From positions 19,118 to 83,117 of the forward strand of contig NZ_MDVN01000012.1 of the NCBI RefSeq assembly GCF_002741945.1: a stretch of 64,000 nt of DNA, read 5' to 3'. The notes beneath the pieces were generated by a model that made no database searches, was not told the DNA's origin, and saw nothing but the letters and a program-made list of their open reading frames with translations. Below are positions 15,673 through 24,831 of this stretch, piece after piece. The translations under genes were made by a program, and so were the position numbers. Source of the DNA: Gaetbulibacter sp. 4G1. GTDB taxonomy: Bacteria > Bacteroidota > Bacteroidia > Flavobacteriales > Flavobacteriaceae. Every line of letters begins with the position of its first letter. Within the stretch, counting starts at the first letter, position 1.

Positions 15673-18657
15673 ATGCAAAATAAAGGATTAGTAAAATTAT
15701 TTGCTTTGTTATTCGGTTTGGTAAGTATTTATCAGTTATCGTTTACATTTAAGGCAAACCAAATAGAGAGCAATGCTCAAGAAATTGCTATAAATAAAAT
15801 AGCAGATACTGAAGAAGGCTACAGAGCCTTAAGAAGTATTGAAGAAGCAAATTATTTAGAGTCAATAGCTACTGATACCGTTTTTAATATAGGTATTGCA
15901 AAGTTCACTTATAACGAAGTGAAGCAAAAAGCTATGAATCTAGGTTTAGATTTAAAAGGAGGTATTAATGTTATATTACAAGTATCGGTTAAAGATATTT
16001 TAAAAGGATTAGCAAATAATACTAAAGACCCTGTTTTTAATCAAGCGCTAGATAATGCTGCTGAAATTCAAAAAAACAGTCAAAACACATATTTAGAAGA
16101 TTTCTTCGTGGCATTTGATGCTATTAAAGGTGATACCAAATTAGCATCTCCAGATATATTTTATACCAAAGCATTAGATGGTGAAATTGACGGAAGCATG
16201 AGTGATGATGAGGTTAAAGGCATCATAGAAACAAAAATTGATGAATCTATTGTATCTGCTTTTGAAGTTTTACGTAAACGTATTGATGAATTTGGAGTAA
16301 CTTCACCTAATATTCAGCGTTTAGGAACATCTGGCCGTATTTTAGTAGAATTACCAGGTGTTAAAGATGTTGAGCGTGCTACAGGATTATTACAAAGTAC
16401 AGCACAATTAGAATTTTGGGATACTTATAAAGGCGAACAGTTTTTTCCATTTTTAGTGCAAGCTAATGATGTTTTAAAAGATATTGTTAAAGTTGATGAG
16501 GCCCCTGAAGAAGCTGAATCTCAAGATGAAGAAAATGCTGAAGATTCACAAATTGATGCACTTTTAGGTGAAGCAGAGACCGATTCAACTACAGTTGCAA
16601 CAGTAAATCCGTTATTCGATTTAATTAAAGGTCAAGGTTACCAAGGCGGTCCAGTAATAGCACGTTTTGAATTAAAAGATAAAGAAACTGTTTTTAACTA
16701 TTTAAGTTTACCACAAGTTAGAGCATTATTGCCTGCGGAACAGCGTTATGCGAAATTTGCTTTTGGTAAACCAGATAAAGATAGTGAACTTATAGATTTA
16801 TACGCTTTAGTAGGAAATAGGGATAATATTCCTCAATTGAGTGGAGCGGTAGTTACAGATGCACGTAACCAATTTGGACCAACAGGAAAATCTGAAGTAT
16901 CTATGCAGATGAATGCTAAAGGTGCTAAGATATGGGAAGAAATGACTGGAGAGGCCTTTAATCAAGGTAGTAACATAGCAATTGTATTAGATGATATTGT
17001 GTATTCTGCTCCAGGAGTTACAACAGGTCCAATTGCAGGAGGAAGCTCTTCAATCTCAGGAGATTTTACATTAAACGAAGCTATAGATTTAGCGAATGTT
17101 TTAAGAGCAGGTAAATTACCAGCATCAGCAGATATTATTCAAAGTGAAGTGGTAGGGCCATCATTAGGTCAAGAAGCTATCGATAGTGGTACGATGTCGT
17201 TTATGATAGCTTTGGCTTTAGTATTAATATGGATGATTTTCTATTACGGAAAAGCTGGTGGATTTGCAGACTTAGCCATGATATTAAACATCTTGTTAAT
17301 CTTTGGTATATTATCAGGTTTAGGAGCTGTATTAACATTGCCAGGTATTGCTGGTATTGTTTTAACTATAGGTATGTCGGTCGATGCTAACGTACTTATT
17401 TTCGAGCGTATTCGAGAAGAATTAGTTAAAGGGAAAGGTCAAAAAGAAGCTATTCAAGACGGATTTAGTAATGCACTATCATCTATTTTAGATGCTAATA
17501 TTACTACAGGCTTAACAGCATTAATATTATTCATTTTTGGAACAGGACCTATTAAAGGTTTTGCTACAACTTTATTAATAGGTATTGGTACGTCATTATT
17601 TACAGCAATCTTCATAACAAGATTATTGGTAGATTGGTATGTAAACAAAGGAGGTAAGTTAGATTTCTCTACGGCACTTACTAAAAAATTATTTAGAAAT
17701 ATAAGTATCGAATTTTTAAAGAAACGTAAAGTGGCTTATACTATTTCTGGAGTTTTTATTTTATTAAGCTTAGGGTCATTATTTACAAATAGTTTAGATC
17801 AAGGAGTCGATTTTGTTGGAGGTAGAACATACCAAGTCCGTTTTGCTCAAGATGTTAGTGCTTCAGAAATTACATCGACATTATCAGATGTTTTTGGTAG
17901 TGCAGATGCTAAAACTTTTGGAGATGCTAATCAATTAAAAATCACAACAAAATATAAAGTAAATGAAACAGGTGCTGAAGTTGATGAAGAATTAAGAAAA
18001 TCATTATACACTGCATTAGTGCCACATTTAGACGGAGTCTCTTATGAAGATTTTATTAGCGATGCCGATACAAAAACTGTAGGTTTAATGAAGTACTACA
18101 AAGTAAGTCCTACCATTGCCGATGATATTAAGCAAGCATCATTCTGGGCTATTTTAGGATCATTAATTGTAGTATTTCTTTATATTTTAATGCGTTTTAA
18201 AAGATGGCAATACTCGCTTGGTGCAGTAGCAGCGGTTTTTCACGATGTATTAATTGTATTAGGTGTATTCTCATTAACGTATAAGTTTATGCCATTCAGC
18301 ATGGAAATAGATCAAGCATTTATAGCCGCAATACTAACCGTTATTGGTTATTCGTTAAATGATACGGTGGTAGTATTCGATAGAATTCGTGAGTTCTTTA
18401 ATGAACATACTTCTTGGGAATTTAATAAAGTTGTTAATGTTTCATTAAGTAGTACACTAAGTAGAACACTAAATACATCATTAACAACGTTAGTAGTATT
18501 ATTGGCTATCTTCATTTTTGGTGGAGATTCAATTAGAGGCTTTATGTTTGCCTTAATTGTAGGTGTAATAGTAGGTACGTATTCGTCTCTATTTATTGCG
18601 ACACCAATAATGTATGATACAGTAAATAAATTGGAAGGAAAAAAGAAGAAAGACTAA
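15673..18657 (+). CDS. secDF: protein translocase subunit SecDF (fusion)
   Basis: This is the fused SecD-SecF accessory component of the Sec translocon, which uses the proton gradient to help pull proteins across the inner membrane. It has a first membrane segment near residues 8-25, LGLDLKGGINV near 92, the large periplasmic domain, then the SecD membrane bundle (about 510-660) with SVDANVLIFERIREE, and the SecF half (about 675-990) with VDFVGGRTYQV and SLNDTVVVFDRIRE. An acidic Glu/Asp-rich insert is seen near residues 275-305. Length (994 residues) is normal for Bacteroidota SecDF. It ends at a strong terminator. Confidence 0.97.
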   Translation: MQNKGLVKLFALLFGLVSIYQLSFTFKANQIESNAQEIAINKIADTEEGYRALRSIEEANYLESIATDTVFNIGIAKFTYNEVKQKAMNLGLDLKGGINVILQVSVKDILKGLANNTKDPVFNQALDNAAEIQKNSQNTYLEDFFVAFDAIKGDTKLASPDIFYTKALDGEIDGSMSDDEVKGIIETKIDESIVSAFEVLRKRIDEFGVTSPNIQRLGTSGRILVELPGVKDVERATGLLQSTAQLEFWDTYKGEQFFPFLVQANDVLKDIVKVDEAPEEAESQDEENAEDSQIDALLGEAETDSTTVATVNPLFDLIKGQGYQGGPVIARFELKDKETVFNYLSLPQVRALLPAEQRYAKFAFGKPDKDSELIDLYALVGNRDNIPQLSGAVVTDARNQFGPTGKSEVSMQMNAKGAKIWEEMTGEAFNQGSNIAIVLDDIVYSAPGVTTGPIAGGSSSISGDFTLNEAIDLANVLRAGKLPASADIIQSEVVGPSLGQEAIDSGTMSFMIALALVLIWMIFYYGKAGGFADLAMILNILLIFGILSGLGAVLTLPGIAGIVLTIGMSVDANVLIFERIREELVKGKGQKEAIQDGFSNALSSILDANITTGLTALILFIFGTGPIKGFATTLLIGIGTSLFTAIFITRLLVDWYVNKGGKLDFSTALTKKLFRNISIEFLKKRKVAYTISGVFILLSLGSLFTNSLDQGVDFVGGRTYQVRFAQDVSASEITSTLSDVFGSADAKTFGDANQLKITTKYKVNETGAEVDEELRKSLYTALVPHLDGVSYEDFISDADTKTVGLMKYYKVSPTIADDIKQASFWAILGSLIVVFLYILMRFKRWQYSLGAVAAVFHDVLIVLGVFSLTYKFMPFSMEIDQAFIAAILTVIGYSLNDTVVVFDRIREFFNEHTSWEFNKVVNVSLSSTLSRTLNTSLTTLVVLLAIFIFGGDSIRGFMFALIVGVIVGTYSSLFIATPIMYDTVNKLEGKKKKD

Positions 18658-18680
18658 CTCAAATTTTTTTCTTTAATTGG

Positions 18681-18712
18681 AAAGCCTATCATGTATTTGA
18701 TAGGCTTTTTTA
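18681..18712 (+). terminator. secDF terminator
   Basis: AAAGCCTATCA (18681-18691) pairs with TGATAGGCTTT (18698-18708), then Ts. The same 9-bp stem recurs in the terminator at 24483-24514. Confidence 0.9.
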
Positions 18713-18741
18713 TTGAAAACATGTTATTTATAATAAGTAAC

Positions 18742-19032
18742 TTATTTGTTTCTTAACTGAAAAAGAATATCCATAATCTCAATATCTGGAGCTTCAATAA
18801 TTTCGTAAGCTTCAGGAATACTTTTTGCTAAATCAGACTCTCGATATGCATTAAGTGATTCTTGAGAATCCCAAATGTATATTCCACCATATTGATCAGG
18901 CTGACCAGTTTTTACATAGTATTTTTGTAAAAGCCCTGGGATCGCTTCGAACTGAGGTTGTCGCTTCTTTGCCCTAATTAAAAGTTCTTTTTCTGGAAGA
19001 GAAGATTTTAATTTAATAATCTGTAAAATCAT
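18742..19032 (-). CDS. YdhR-like putative monooxygenase / dimeric alpha-beta barrel protein
   Basis: This is a small 96-residue protein whose pattern (beta-strand, long helix RAKKRQPQFEAIPGL, then KYYVKTGQPDQYGGIYIWDS, helix, and a final strand) resembles YdhR-type putative monooxygenases and related dimeric alpha-beta barrel proteins. No catalytic residue can be assigned and the substrate is unknown. It is transcribed alone and convergent with secDF. Confidence 0.72.
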   Translation of the reverse strand: MILQIIKLKSSLPEKELLIRAKKRQPQFEAIPGLLQKYYVKTGQPDQYGGIYIWDSQESLNAYRESDLAKSIPEAYEIIEAPDIEIMDILFQLRNK

Positions 19033-19129
19033 ATGGTTTGGTTTTAATGTTCTATATCAGCTTTAAAACGAATTTGGACATTTTTTCTAATAAGTCAAGC
19101 TTTACCAAAATACAGAACATTTGTCTTTT

Positions 19130-19492
19130 TTATATGTCTTCTACAAAAAAGATAGCATTGTTATTCAAATCGTAAAACCCAAATTCATTTGTACCCCAAT
19201 CGGTTTTAAGTCGTAATTTATTTTTGTTTACTGTACCGCGTTTTACAAATTCGTCAAAAAGAGGCTGAATGTTTTTTACAAATATTTTAATAACAGATCC
19301 ACCAAGTAATGGGTCATCATCAGTGTTAGCATGCCATTGTAAATGAATATAAAGCTTATCACGTTTTAAAACTGCGTACATACTATCCTTATGTACTAAA
19401 GTAAAACCAACATTATCAATATACCAAGTTACATCTCTATCAATATGAGATGATGGTAATACGGGTGAGATATTTAATAAGTCTGTATTCAT
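19130..19492 (-). CDS. VOC family protein (glyoxalase/bleomycin-resistance fold)
   Basis: This is a 120-residue protein of the vicinal oxygen chelate fold: paired beta-alpha-beta-beta-beta modules with DVTWYIDNVGFTLVHKD near 20, LYIHLQWH near 48, VKNIQPLFDEFVKRG near 75 and a FGFYDLNNNAIFFVE ending. It is similar to proteins often labelled bleomycin resistance, but nothing here shows that activity. Its ATG overlaps the stop of the upstream DUF192 gene by four bases, so the two are translated together. Confidence 0.8.
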   Translation of the reverse strand: MNTDLLNISPVLPSSHIDRDVTWYIDNVGFTLVHKDSMYAVLKRDKLYIHLQWHANTDDDPLLGGSVIKIFVKNIQPLFDEFVKRGTVNKNKLRLKTDWGTNEFGFYDLNNNAIFFVEDI

Positions 19493-19974
19493 TTAGTGTA
19501 ACCAATGCTATCACCTACTGAAAGTTTCCATGTATCAACTAAACCAGCATTAACCTCTAAAACATATTTTGCAGGTGAATTTGACGGTAATGAATTTTCA
19601 TCAAAAGGTTTTGCGTTTTTTTGAAAACTAACAATAGTTTTGCTATCATTAATAAAAATTAAATCTAACGGAATTTTTGTGTTCTTCATATAAAAAGAAC
19701 GTTCGCTAACATCATCAAAAACAAACAACATGCCTTGGTTGTTTTTCATAGAATTTCTATACATCAAACCTGTTTGGGTTTCATATTCAGTATTAGCAAT
19801 TTCTATATCTATAACTACTTTTGTTGAATCTGTAGTTGTTTTATAAAGCGTTAGCTCACCTTCTTTAGTAAAAGGAACTTCCGTTTGTTTTATAACTTTT
19901 TTATCTTCTTTACAAGATAATATACTTGCCGAAATTAATAATATAAGAAATAGTTTAGAATACTTAAAAAGCAT
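19489..19974 (-). CDS. DUF192 family lipoprotein
   Basis: This is a 161-residue lipoprotein with a type II signal peptide (lipobox ILSC, Cys near 21). The DUF192 domain spans about 50-158, with the family signatures ETQTGLMYRNSM, GMLFVFDDVSERSFYMKNT and IPLDLIFI. The function is unknown; the family is widespread and periplasmic. It lies one base after lgt in the same direction, in a block lgt-DUF192-VOC. The link to lgt may be only positional, although this protein is itself a substrate of lipid modification. Confidence 0.88.
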   Translation of the reverse strand: MLFKYSKLFLILLISASILSCKEDKKVIKQTEVPFTKEGELTLYKTTTDSTKVVIDIEIANTEYETQTGLMYRNSMKNNQGMLFVFDDVSERSFYMKNTKIPLDLIFINDSKTIVSFQKNAKPFDENSLPSNSPAKYVLEVNAGLVDTWKLSVGDSIGYTK

Positions 19975-19975
19975 T

Positions 19976-20917
19976 TTATTTAGTATTAGTTTTTGGTTTG
20001 TAAATAAACATAAAATATAAACCTATAAGTATAAACGGAATACTTAACCATTGTCCAGTTTGTAAACCATACCAGTCAATATATTCATCACCCTGTGGTT
20101 CTTTAACATACTCAACAAAGAAACGAACAGTCCAAAGTAAAATTAAAAACAAACCAAATAAAAACCCAGTCTGGTCTCTTTTTGGTGTTTTTAAATAGAA
20201 ATACCATAAAATTAAAAATACAAAAATATAACAAAACGATTCGTATAATTGAGCTGGGTGCCTGTAGGGTACAACATTCAGCCACTCAGGGTTATTTGCT
20301 ATTGCATTATATGCTTCTTGTACATCTTTAATACCTGTAACACGAGTTACATCTCTTTTATATCCAGGTTTGCCGTAATAATCTTGAATAAAGCGTACAC
20401 CTAATGAAAAATCTTTAGATTCGACTACTCTTCCAATAATTTCAGAATTTATAAAGTTTCCAATCCTAATAAAAACGGCACCAGAAGCAACAGAAATAAC
20501 TACACGATCTAAAATCCAAAGTAATGATTTGTAGTTGTATTTTTTTCGATATAAGTACATCCCTATAATAATACCAATAGCAGCACCATGGCTTGCTAAT
20601 CCCTGAAAACCTGTAAATTCAAAGCCGCCTTTAAATTTAAAAGGGAGAAAAATACTGAAAAAGTCTTGAGTTATTAATTCAGATTGATAAAATAAAACAT
20701 GCCCCAAACGTGCCCCAAGCATGGTGGCGAAAACGGTATAAATAAATAAGGGGTCTAAATAGGTTAGTGATACTTTTTCTTTAGTAAAAATACGTTTCAT
20801 AATGTACCAACCAGTTACAAAAGCAACAACCCACATTAAGCTGTAAAAATGAAGCTTAAAATTACCAACTATATCAATTCCTGTTATAGGGTTCCAATCA
20901 AATTTTAAAAGATGCAT
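19976..20917 (-). CDS. lgt: prolipoprotein diacylglyceryl transferase Lgt
   Basis: This inner-membrane enzyme adds diacylglycerol to the lipobox Cys of prolipoproteins. Seven or so membrane segments are visible. Family signatures are GARLGHVLFY near 68, HGAAIGIIIG near 110 (the usual HGG is HGA here), and RIGNFINSEIIGR near 150. It is 313 residues, longer than the enterobacterial form because of a segment around 175-210 (GYKRDVTRVTGIKDVQEAY), which is common in Bacteroidota. It is followed one base later by a lipoprotein gene. Confidence 0.95.
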   Translation of the reverse strand: MHLLKFDWNPITGIDIVGNFKLHFYSLMWVVAFVTGWYIMKRIFTKEKVSLTYLDPLFIYTVFATMLGARLGHVLFYQSELITQDFFSIFLPFKFKGGFEFTGFQGLASHGAAIGIIIGMYLYRKKYNYKSLLWILDRVVISVASGAVFIRIGNFINSEIIGRVVESKDFSLGVRFIQDYYGKPGYKRDVTRVTGIKDVQEAYNAIANNPEWLNVVPYRHPAQLYESFCYIFVFLILWYFYLKTPKRDQTGFLFGLFLILLWTVRFFVEYVKEPQGDEYIDWYGLQTGQWLSIPFILIGLYFMFIYKPKTNTK

Positions 20918-20968
20918 ATGCTTATGTTTTAAAGCGTAAATATAAGGTTTGCTATACGTTTTGAGTGA

Positions 20969-22084
20969 TTATTTAACAATTTCTAAAATCTCAACTTCAA
21001 ATATAATATTAGATTTGGGCGGAATACCTCGGTTTCCTGCTTCGCCATAAGCCAAATGATAAGGAATAAATAAAGTCGCTTGATCTCCAACATTGAGTTG
21101 TTGTAAACCTTCTTTAAAACCAGAAATCATTCTTGCATTCGGACTTAAATTAGCTGTTAGTGGTTGGTATTGATCTGCTAATTTGCGTTTTTCGTTTACA
21201 GCATCTAGCGCTTCAGCAGTTTTTAAACTGCTTGTTTCTAGTAATTTACCATTTTCAAAATAAACAGCGTAATCTGTTAAAACTTTATGAGTTTCTTTTA
21301 ATTTCTCCCCATTGCCTTTTTTTGTTATAGTATATTGTAAGCCTGATGGTAATGTAATTGCTTTTTCTTGTTGCTTATTAAATTTTTCTTTTGATGCTTT
21401 TATAATAGCTTCGGCTTTGGCCTTTTTCTCTTTTTCTAAACGATCGACCTCTGCAAAATGGTTAATAAAAATTTTAGGAGCATCAAATTTTTTAGCTTCT
21501 TTTCCTTTTCTAATAATATTTAATTCATCTATTACAACAGCTTCTATAGGCTTATTTCTAGAATCAACTTTAACTTTTGATATTGTATCAAGAATATCTG
21601 CACCTAAAACTAATTCGCCAAAAACACTATGTCTATTATCTAAATGTGGTTTCGGAACTTCGGTTATAAAAAACTGACTTCCGTTCGAGTTTGGGCCAGG
21701 GTTTGCCATTGATAAAATACCTAGCGTATCATGCTTTAAATCGGGATGAAACTCGTCATTAAATTTATAACCTGGACTCCCAGCCCCAGTACCTAATGGA
21801 TCTCCACCTTGAATCATGAATTTATCCATAACACGATGAAAAATAAGACCATTGTAAAATTTCTTTTCTCTATATAAACTATCTACCATGGTATTAGTAC
21901 CTTCTGCCAACGATACAAAGTTTGCTACTGTAATTGGAGCTTTTTTATAATTTAATTTGGCTACCATAACACCTTTTGTGGTTACAAATTCAGCATACAT
22001 TCCGTCTTCAAGATTTGGGTATTGTGCCTTGCAAGATGTTAAGCTTATTAAAAAAGCTAAACTTAAAATTTTTATAATTCGCAT
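20969..22084 (-). CDS. peptidyl-prolyl isomerase lipoprotein, cyclophilin-FKBP fusion
   Basis: This envelope protein-folding enzyme carries two unrelated prolyl isomerase domains. A type II signal peptide ends at the lipobox LTSC (Cys near 18). The cyclophilin domain (about 30-185) has FHRVMDKFMIQGGDP and NGSQFFITE; the FKBP domain (about 245-371) has MISGFKEGLQQLNVGD and a YGEAGNRGIPP loop before the last strands. A Lys/Glu-rich linker (about 190-240) joins them. It is seven bases downstream of gldI and three genes are in tandem: nrnA, gldI and this one. Confidence 0.93.
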   Translation of the reverse strand: MRIIKILSLAFLISLTSCKAQYPNLEDGMYAEFVTTKGVMVAKLNYKKAPITVANFVSLAEGTNTMVDSLYREKKFYNGLIFHRVMDKFMIQGGDPLGTGAGSPGYKFNDEFHPDLKHDTLGILSMANPGPNSNGSQFFITEVPKPHLDNRHSVFGELVLGADILDTISKVKVDSRNKPIEAVVIDELNIIRKGKEAKKFDAPKIFINHFAEVDRLEKEKKAKAEAIIKASKEKFNKQQEKAITLPSGLQYTITKKGNGEKLKETHKVLTDYAVYFENGKLLETSSLKTAEALDAVNEKRKLADQYQPLTANLSPNARMISGFKEGLQQLNVGDQATLFIPYHLAYGEAGNRGIPPKSNIIFEVEILEIVK

Positions 22085-22091
22085 AATTAAT

Positions 22092-22643
22092 TTAATTGGA
22101 TTGATTTTGGGTAATAGAATTTATAGTTACTTCGCAGATTAGAGGTGTATTTGAACCTATTTTATTCTGGTCGCCATAATAGCCATAAGCTTTTAGAGAA
22201 GGAAATAGAAAAGTAACTGTCTCTCCTGTTTTCATAAGTTTTAACCCTTCTCGCAAACCTGTGAATAATTCTTCTTGATCCATGGCATAGGTTTGTGTTT
22301 TAATATCTTCTTTTGAATAGATTAAAGCACCATCTAGGTTTTTTATGTTGTAGTTGTAGTTTATAATATCTCCAAAAATTGGGGTTTTTAAAGTGTCGAT
22401 ATCTGCTCTAGTATTATAAAAATACCAAAAGCCACTATCTGAAGCGATATAATCGTTCTCCTTTTTTTGAGCCATAAGTTTTTGAATACTTGCCTGCTCT
22501 TTAGCATTCAATTTTTTATTACGTTCAACAGAAGCATCAATAAAAGAACCTGTTTTTACAGAAATAGGTTTTCTGGCTTCAGGAGTTTTACAGCTAAATA
22601 ATAAAAGAAGTGCAAATACTATGGTTAATTGTTTAGTCATCAT
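22092..22643 (-). CDS. gldI: gliding motility-associated FKBP lipoprotein GldI
   Basis: This 183-residue lipoprotein (lipobox LFSC, Cys near 18) has an FKBP-type domain at about 85-180: YNYNIKNLDGALIYS, LFTGLREGLKLMKTGE and a YGYYGDQNKIGSNTPLI segment. Its size and position next to an NrnA-type gene match the flavobacterial GldI family, needed for gliding in the model species and thought to help fold motility/secretion machinery. Two ATG codons are adjacent; either could start. It overlaps nrnA by 11 bases, implying coupled translation. Whether this organism glides cannot be told from the window. Confidence 0.88.
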   Translation of the reverse strand: MMTKQLTIVFALLLLFSCKTPEARKPISVKTGSFIDASVERNKKLNAKEQASIQKLMAQKKENDYIASDSGFWYFYNTRADIDTLKTPIFGDIINYNYNIKNLDGALIYSKEDIKTQTYAMDQEELFTGLREGLKLMKTGETVTFLFPSLKAYGYYGDQNKIGSNTPLICEVTINSITQNQSN

Positions 22644-23652
22644 TCAGGGCTTTATTATAACTAGGCAATATACTAATAAATTTTTCGACTGTGTCTTTCA
22701 AAGACAACTCACTTCTTCCACCAGCAGCATTGGTGTGCCCTCCACCATTAAAATGAGCACGAGAAAACTCGTTTACAGAAAAGTTACCTTTTGATCGTAA
22801 CGAAATTTTTATAATACCTTCTTGCTTGTCTTCAATAAAAATAGCAGCTAAAACAATATTTTCTAATGATAAACCATAATTTACAACACCTTCGGTATCC
22901 CCTTTTTTATAATTGAAAGTATTAAGTTCCTCTTGTGAAAGTGTTATATAAGATGCTCTTGATTCTGGTATTACTTTTAAATTGCTTAAGGCACGGCCTA
23001 ATAACTGTAACCTTTCATAACTATTTGTATCATAAACATTATTATGAATTTGAGTATTATCTGCACCTTTTTCAATAAGTTTAGCTATAATTTGATGTGT
23101 TTTACTTGTAGTTGAAGGAAACCTGAAAGAGCCAGTATCTGTCATAATACCAACATATAAACATGTTGCAATATTAGAATCGATAATAGCTGCATCTCCT
23201 AACATATCTATAAAATGATAAATCATTTCTGCAGTAGAACTCATATTCACATCCGAGAACATATAAGTTGCATAATCATCTGGTGTTTGATGATGGTCTA
23301 TCATTATTTTAATAGCAGAACTTTTCGCTAAAACGGTTTCCATATTCCCAGTTCTATGGAAAGCATTAAAATCTAAAGTGAAAATAATATCAGTAGTTTC
23401 AATTAAATTTTCACATGTTTCAGTTTGAGAATCGTGTTTTAAAATAGTTTCATTACCAGGTATCCATTTTAAAAAAGTTGGATAATCATTAGGCACCATA
23501 ACTGTAACATTATGGTTGTGTTTTAATAAATAATGATATAATCCTAAAGTAGATCCAATTGCATCTCCATCAGGGTTTTTATGCGGCACTATTACTATCT
23601 TTTTTTGTGTAGCTAATAATTGTTTTATATTCTTGATGTCTTCTTTCGTCAT
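22633..23652 (-). CDS. nrnA: bifunctional oligoribonuclease / PAP phosphatase NrnA
   Basis: This DHH-family phosphoesterase degrades short oligoribonucleotides and dephosphorylates 3'-phosphoadenosine 5'-phosphate. Visible motifs are PHKNPDGDAIGS near 23-34, the IMIDHHQTP signature near 135, MTDTGSFRF near 188 and the DHHA1 ending FNGGGHTNAAGG near 315. Length is 339 residues. Just upstream, TATATTCG on the minus strand (23666-23659) resembles the -7 element with one mismatch and would leave almost no leader. It is divergent from ndk. Confidence 0.93.
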   Translation of the reverse strand: MTKEDIKNIKQLLATQKKIVIVPHKNPDGDAIGSTLGLYHYLLKHNHNVTVMVPNDYPTFLKWIPGNETILKHDSQTETCENLIETTDIIFTLDFNAFHRTGNMETVLAKSSAIKIMIDHHQTPDDYATYMFSDVNMSSTAEMIYHFIDMLGDAAIIDSNIATCLYVGIMTDTGSFRFPSTTSKTHQIIAKLIEKGADNTQIHNNVYDTNSYERLQLLGRALSNLKVIPESRASYITLSQEELNTFNYKKGDTEGVVNYGLSLENIVLAAIFIEDKQEGIIKISLRSKGNFSVNEFSRAHFNGGGHTNAAGGRSELSLKDTVEKFISILPSYNKALNDD

Positions 23653-23690
23653 AGGTAGCGAATATACAATTTTTTTAAAACTGGATTGCC

Positions 23691-23720
23691 TTGTTTTTAT
23701 CTAGAAATACATTACTTTTG
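23691..23720 (+). promoter_or_regulatory. promoter of ndk
   Basis: TTG (23691-23693), exactly 19 bases, then TACTTTTG (23713-23720). The predicted start near 23725 leaves a 17-base leader to the ATG at 23742 and excludes the longer open frame that begins at 23691. Confidence 0.72.
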
Positions 23721-23741
23721 CTGCCAATAAAAAATAATCAA

Positions 23742-24161
23742 ATGGCAACAAATAGAACATTTACTATGCTTAAGCCAGATGCTGTTGAAAAAGGACACAT
23801 TGGCGCAATATTAGAAAAAATTTCAGCTTCAGGGTTTAGAATTGTAGCGATGAAATTAACACAAATGACAAAAGCTGACGCTCAAGCATTTTATGCAATA
23901 CATAACGAACGCCCATTTTTTGGTGAGTTAGTAGAATACATGACTCGTGGACCAATTGTAGCGGCTATTTTAGAAAAGGATAATGCAGTTGAAGATTTTA
24001 GAACATTAATAGGGGCTACAAATCCTGCTGATGCAGCTGAAGGAACTATACGTAAACTTTATGCGGCTTCTATTGGAGAAAACGCAGTACACGGAAGTGA
24101 TAGCGATGATAACGCTGCTATTGAAGGTGCTTTCCATTTTTCAGGTAGAGAGATGTTTTAA
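23742..24161 (+). CDS. ndk: nucleoside diphosphate kinase
   Basis: This enzyme equilibrates nucleoside tri- and diphosphates. The 139-residue protein begins [18 protein letters not shown], the usual N-terminus, and carries the active-site histidine in NAVHGSDS (near residue 120). [11 protein letters not shown] and GPIVAAILE are also typical. The frame is open further upstream, but that part lies in the promoter. It is monocistronic, ending at a strong two-way terminator. Confidence 0.96.
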   Translation: MATNRTFTMLKPDAVEKGHIGAILEKISASGFRIVAMKLTQMTKADAQAFYAIHNERPFFGELVEYMTRGPIVAAILEKDNAVEDFRTLIGATNPADAAEGTIRKLYAASIGENAVHGSDSDDNAAIEGAFHFSGREMF

Positions 24162-24183
24162 TTAGCATTTAAAAAAATATATT

Positions 24184-24215
24184 AAAAAATCCCGCAACAT
24201 TGTTGCGGGATTTTT
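24184..24215. terminator. bidirectional terminator between ndk and a cold-shock gene
   Basis: AAAAATCCCGCAAC pairs with GTTGCGGGATTTTT around ATT (stem 24185-24198/24202-24215). It has A and T tracts on both sides and can serve both convergent genes. Confidence 0.93.
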
Positions 24216-24241
24216 GTTTTAAAAAAGTCTTTTATATTTTA

Positions 24242-24433
24242 CTAAACTACTTTAACGTTTACGGCATTTAATCCTTTTCTGCCTTCCTGTAAATCAAATT
24301 CAACTAAGTCGCCTTCGTTAATTTCATCGATTAATCCAGAAATATGGACAAAATGTTCTTTGTTTGAACCTTCTTCAGTTATAAATCCGAATCCTTTAGA
24401 ATCGTTGAAGAATTTTACTGTTCCTTTACTCAT
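24242..24433 (-). CDS. cold-shock domain protein
   Basis: This 63-residue CspA-type single-stranded nucleic-acid-binding protein has RNP1-like KGFGFI (about residues 13-18) and RNP2-like HFVHIS (about 27-32). It is nearly identical to the protein of the next gene, differing at only a few positions, so the pair is a recent tandem duplication. Each gene has its own terminator. Confidence 0.95.
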   Translation of the reverse strand: MSKGTVKFFNDSKGFGFITEEGSNKEHFVHISGLIDEINEGDLVEFDLQEGRKGLNAVNVKVV

Positions 24434-24482
24434 TGTTTTAAATATTAAATTAATTATTAATAAGTAAGCAAACTTGATGCCA

Positions 24483-24514
24483 CAAAAAAAAGCCTATCAA
24501 ATAAATGATAGGCT
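24483..24514 (-). terminator. terminator of the second cold-shock gene
   Basis: On the minus strand AGCCTATCA (24514-24506) pairs with TGATAGGCT (24499-24491), followed by a T-run. The stem equals that of the secDF terminator. Confidence 0.88.
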
Positions 24515-24542
24515 CTTAGTTGTAATTGTTAAAGTATATATA

Positions 24543-24734
24543 TTAGATTACTTTTACGTTTACGGCGTTTAATCCTTTTCTACCTTCTTGTAGATCGAAT
24601 TCAACATTGTCGCCTTCACGAATTTCATCGATAAGTCCTGAAATGTGTACGAAATGTTCTTTGTTGTTGTCTTCTTCAACGATAAATCCAAAACCTTTAG
24701 AGTCATTGAAAAATTTTACGGTACCTTTACTCAT
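24543..24734 (-). CDS. cold-shock domain protein (tandem copy)
   Basis: This is a 63-residue cold-shock domain protein with KGFGFI and HFVHIS RNA-binding motifs. The open frame extends 16 codons upstream, but the start at 24734 gives the standard MSKGTVKFF N-terminus shared with the neighbouring copy, and the upstream part overlaps the promoter element. The TACCTTTG on the minus strand (24769-24762) is an exact -7 match about 28 bases before the ATG. Confidence 0.94.
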   Translation of the reverse strand: MSKGTVKFFNDSKGFGFIVEEDNNKEHFVHISGLIDEIREGDNVEFDLQEGRKGLNAVNVKVI

Positions 24735-24761
24735 TGTATTTGTATTAAAATAATTAAGATT

Positions 24762-24769
24762 CAAAGGTA
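24762..24769 (-). promoter_or_regulatory. -7 element of the second cold-shock gene
   Basis: TACCTTTG read on the minus strand matches TAnnTTTG exactly; the -33 element is not clear. Confidence 0.5.
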
Positions 24770-24831
24770 ATACAAAAAACAATACATAAGTAGTTTTAAT
24801 AAAAAAAAATCGATTAGTTTAAAAATTCTAA

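Noticed and set aside
19130..19492. Bleomycin resistance gene
   Set aside because: Only the general VOC fold is visible; no resistance function can be supported.
23691..23741. Upstream extension of ndk
   Set aside because: It lies within the promoter (-33 to -7) and is absent from the normal Ndk N-terminus.
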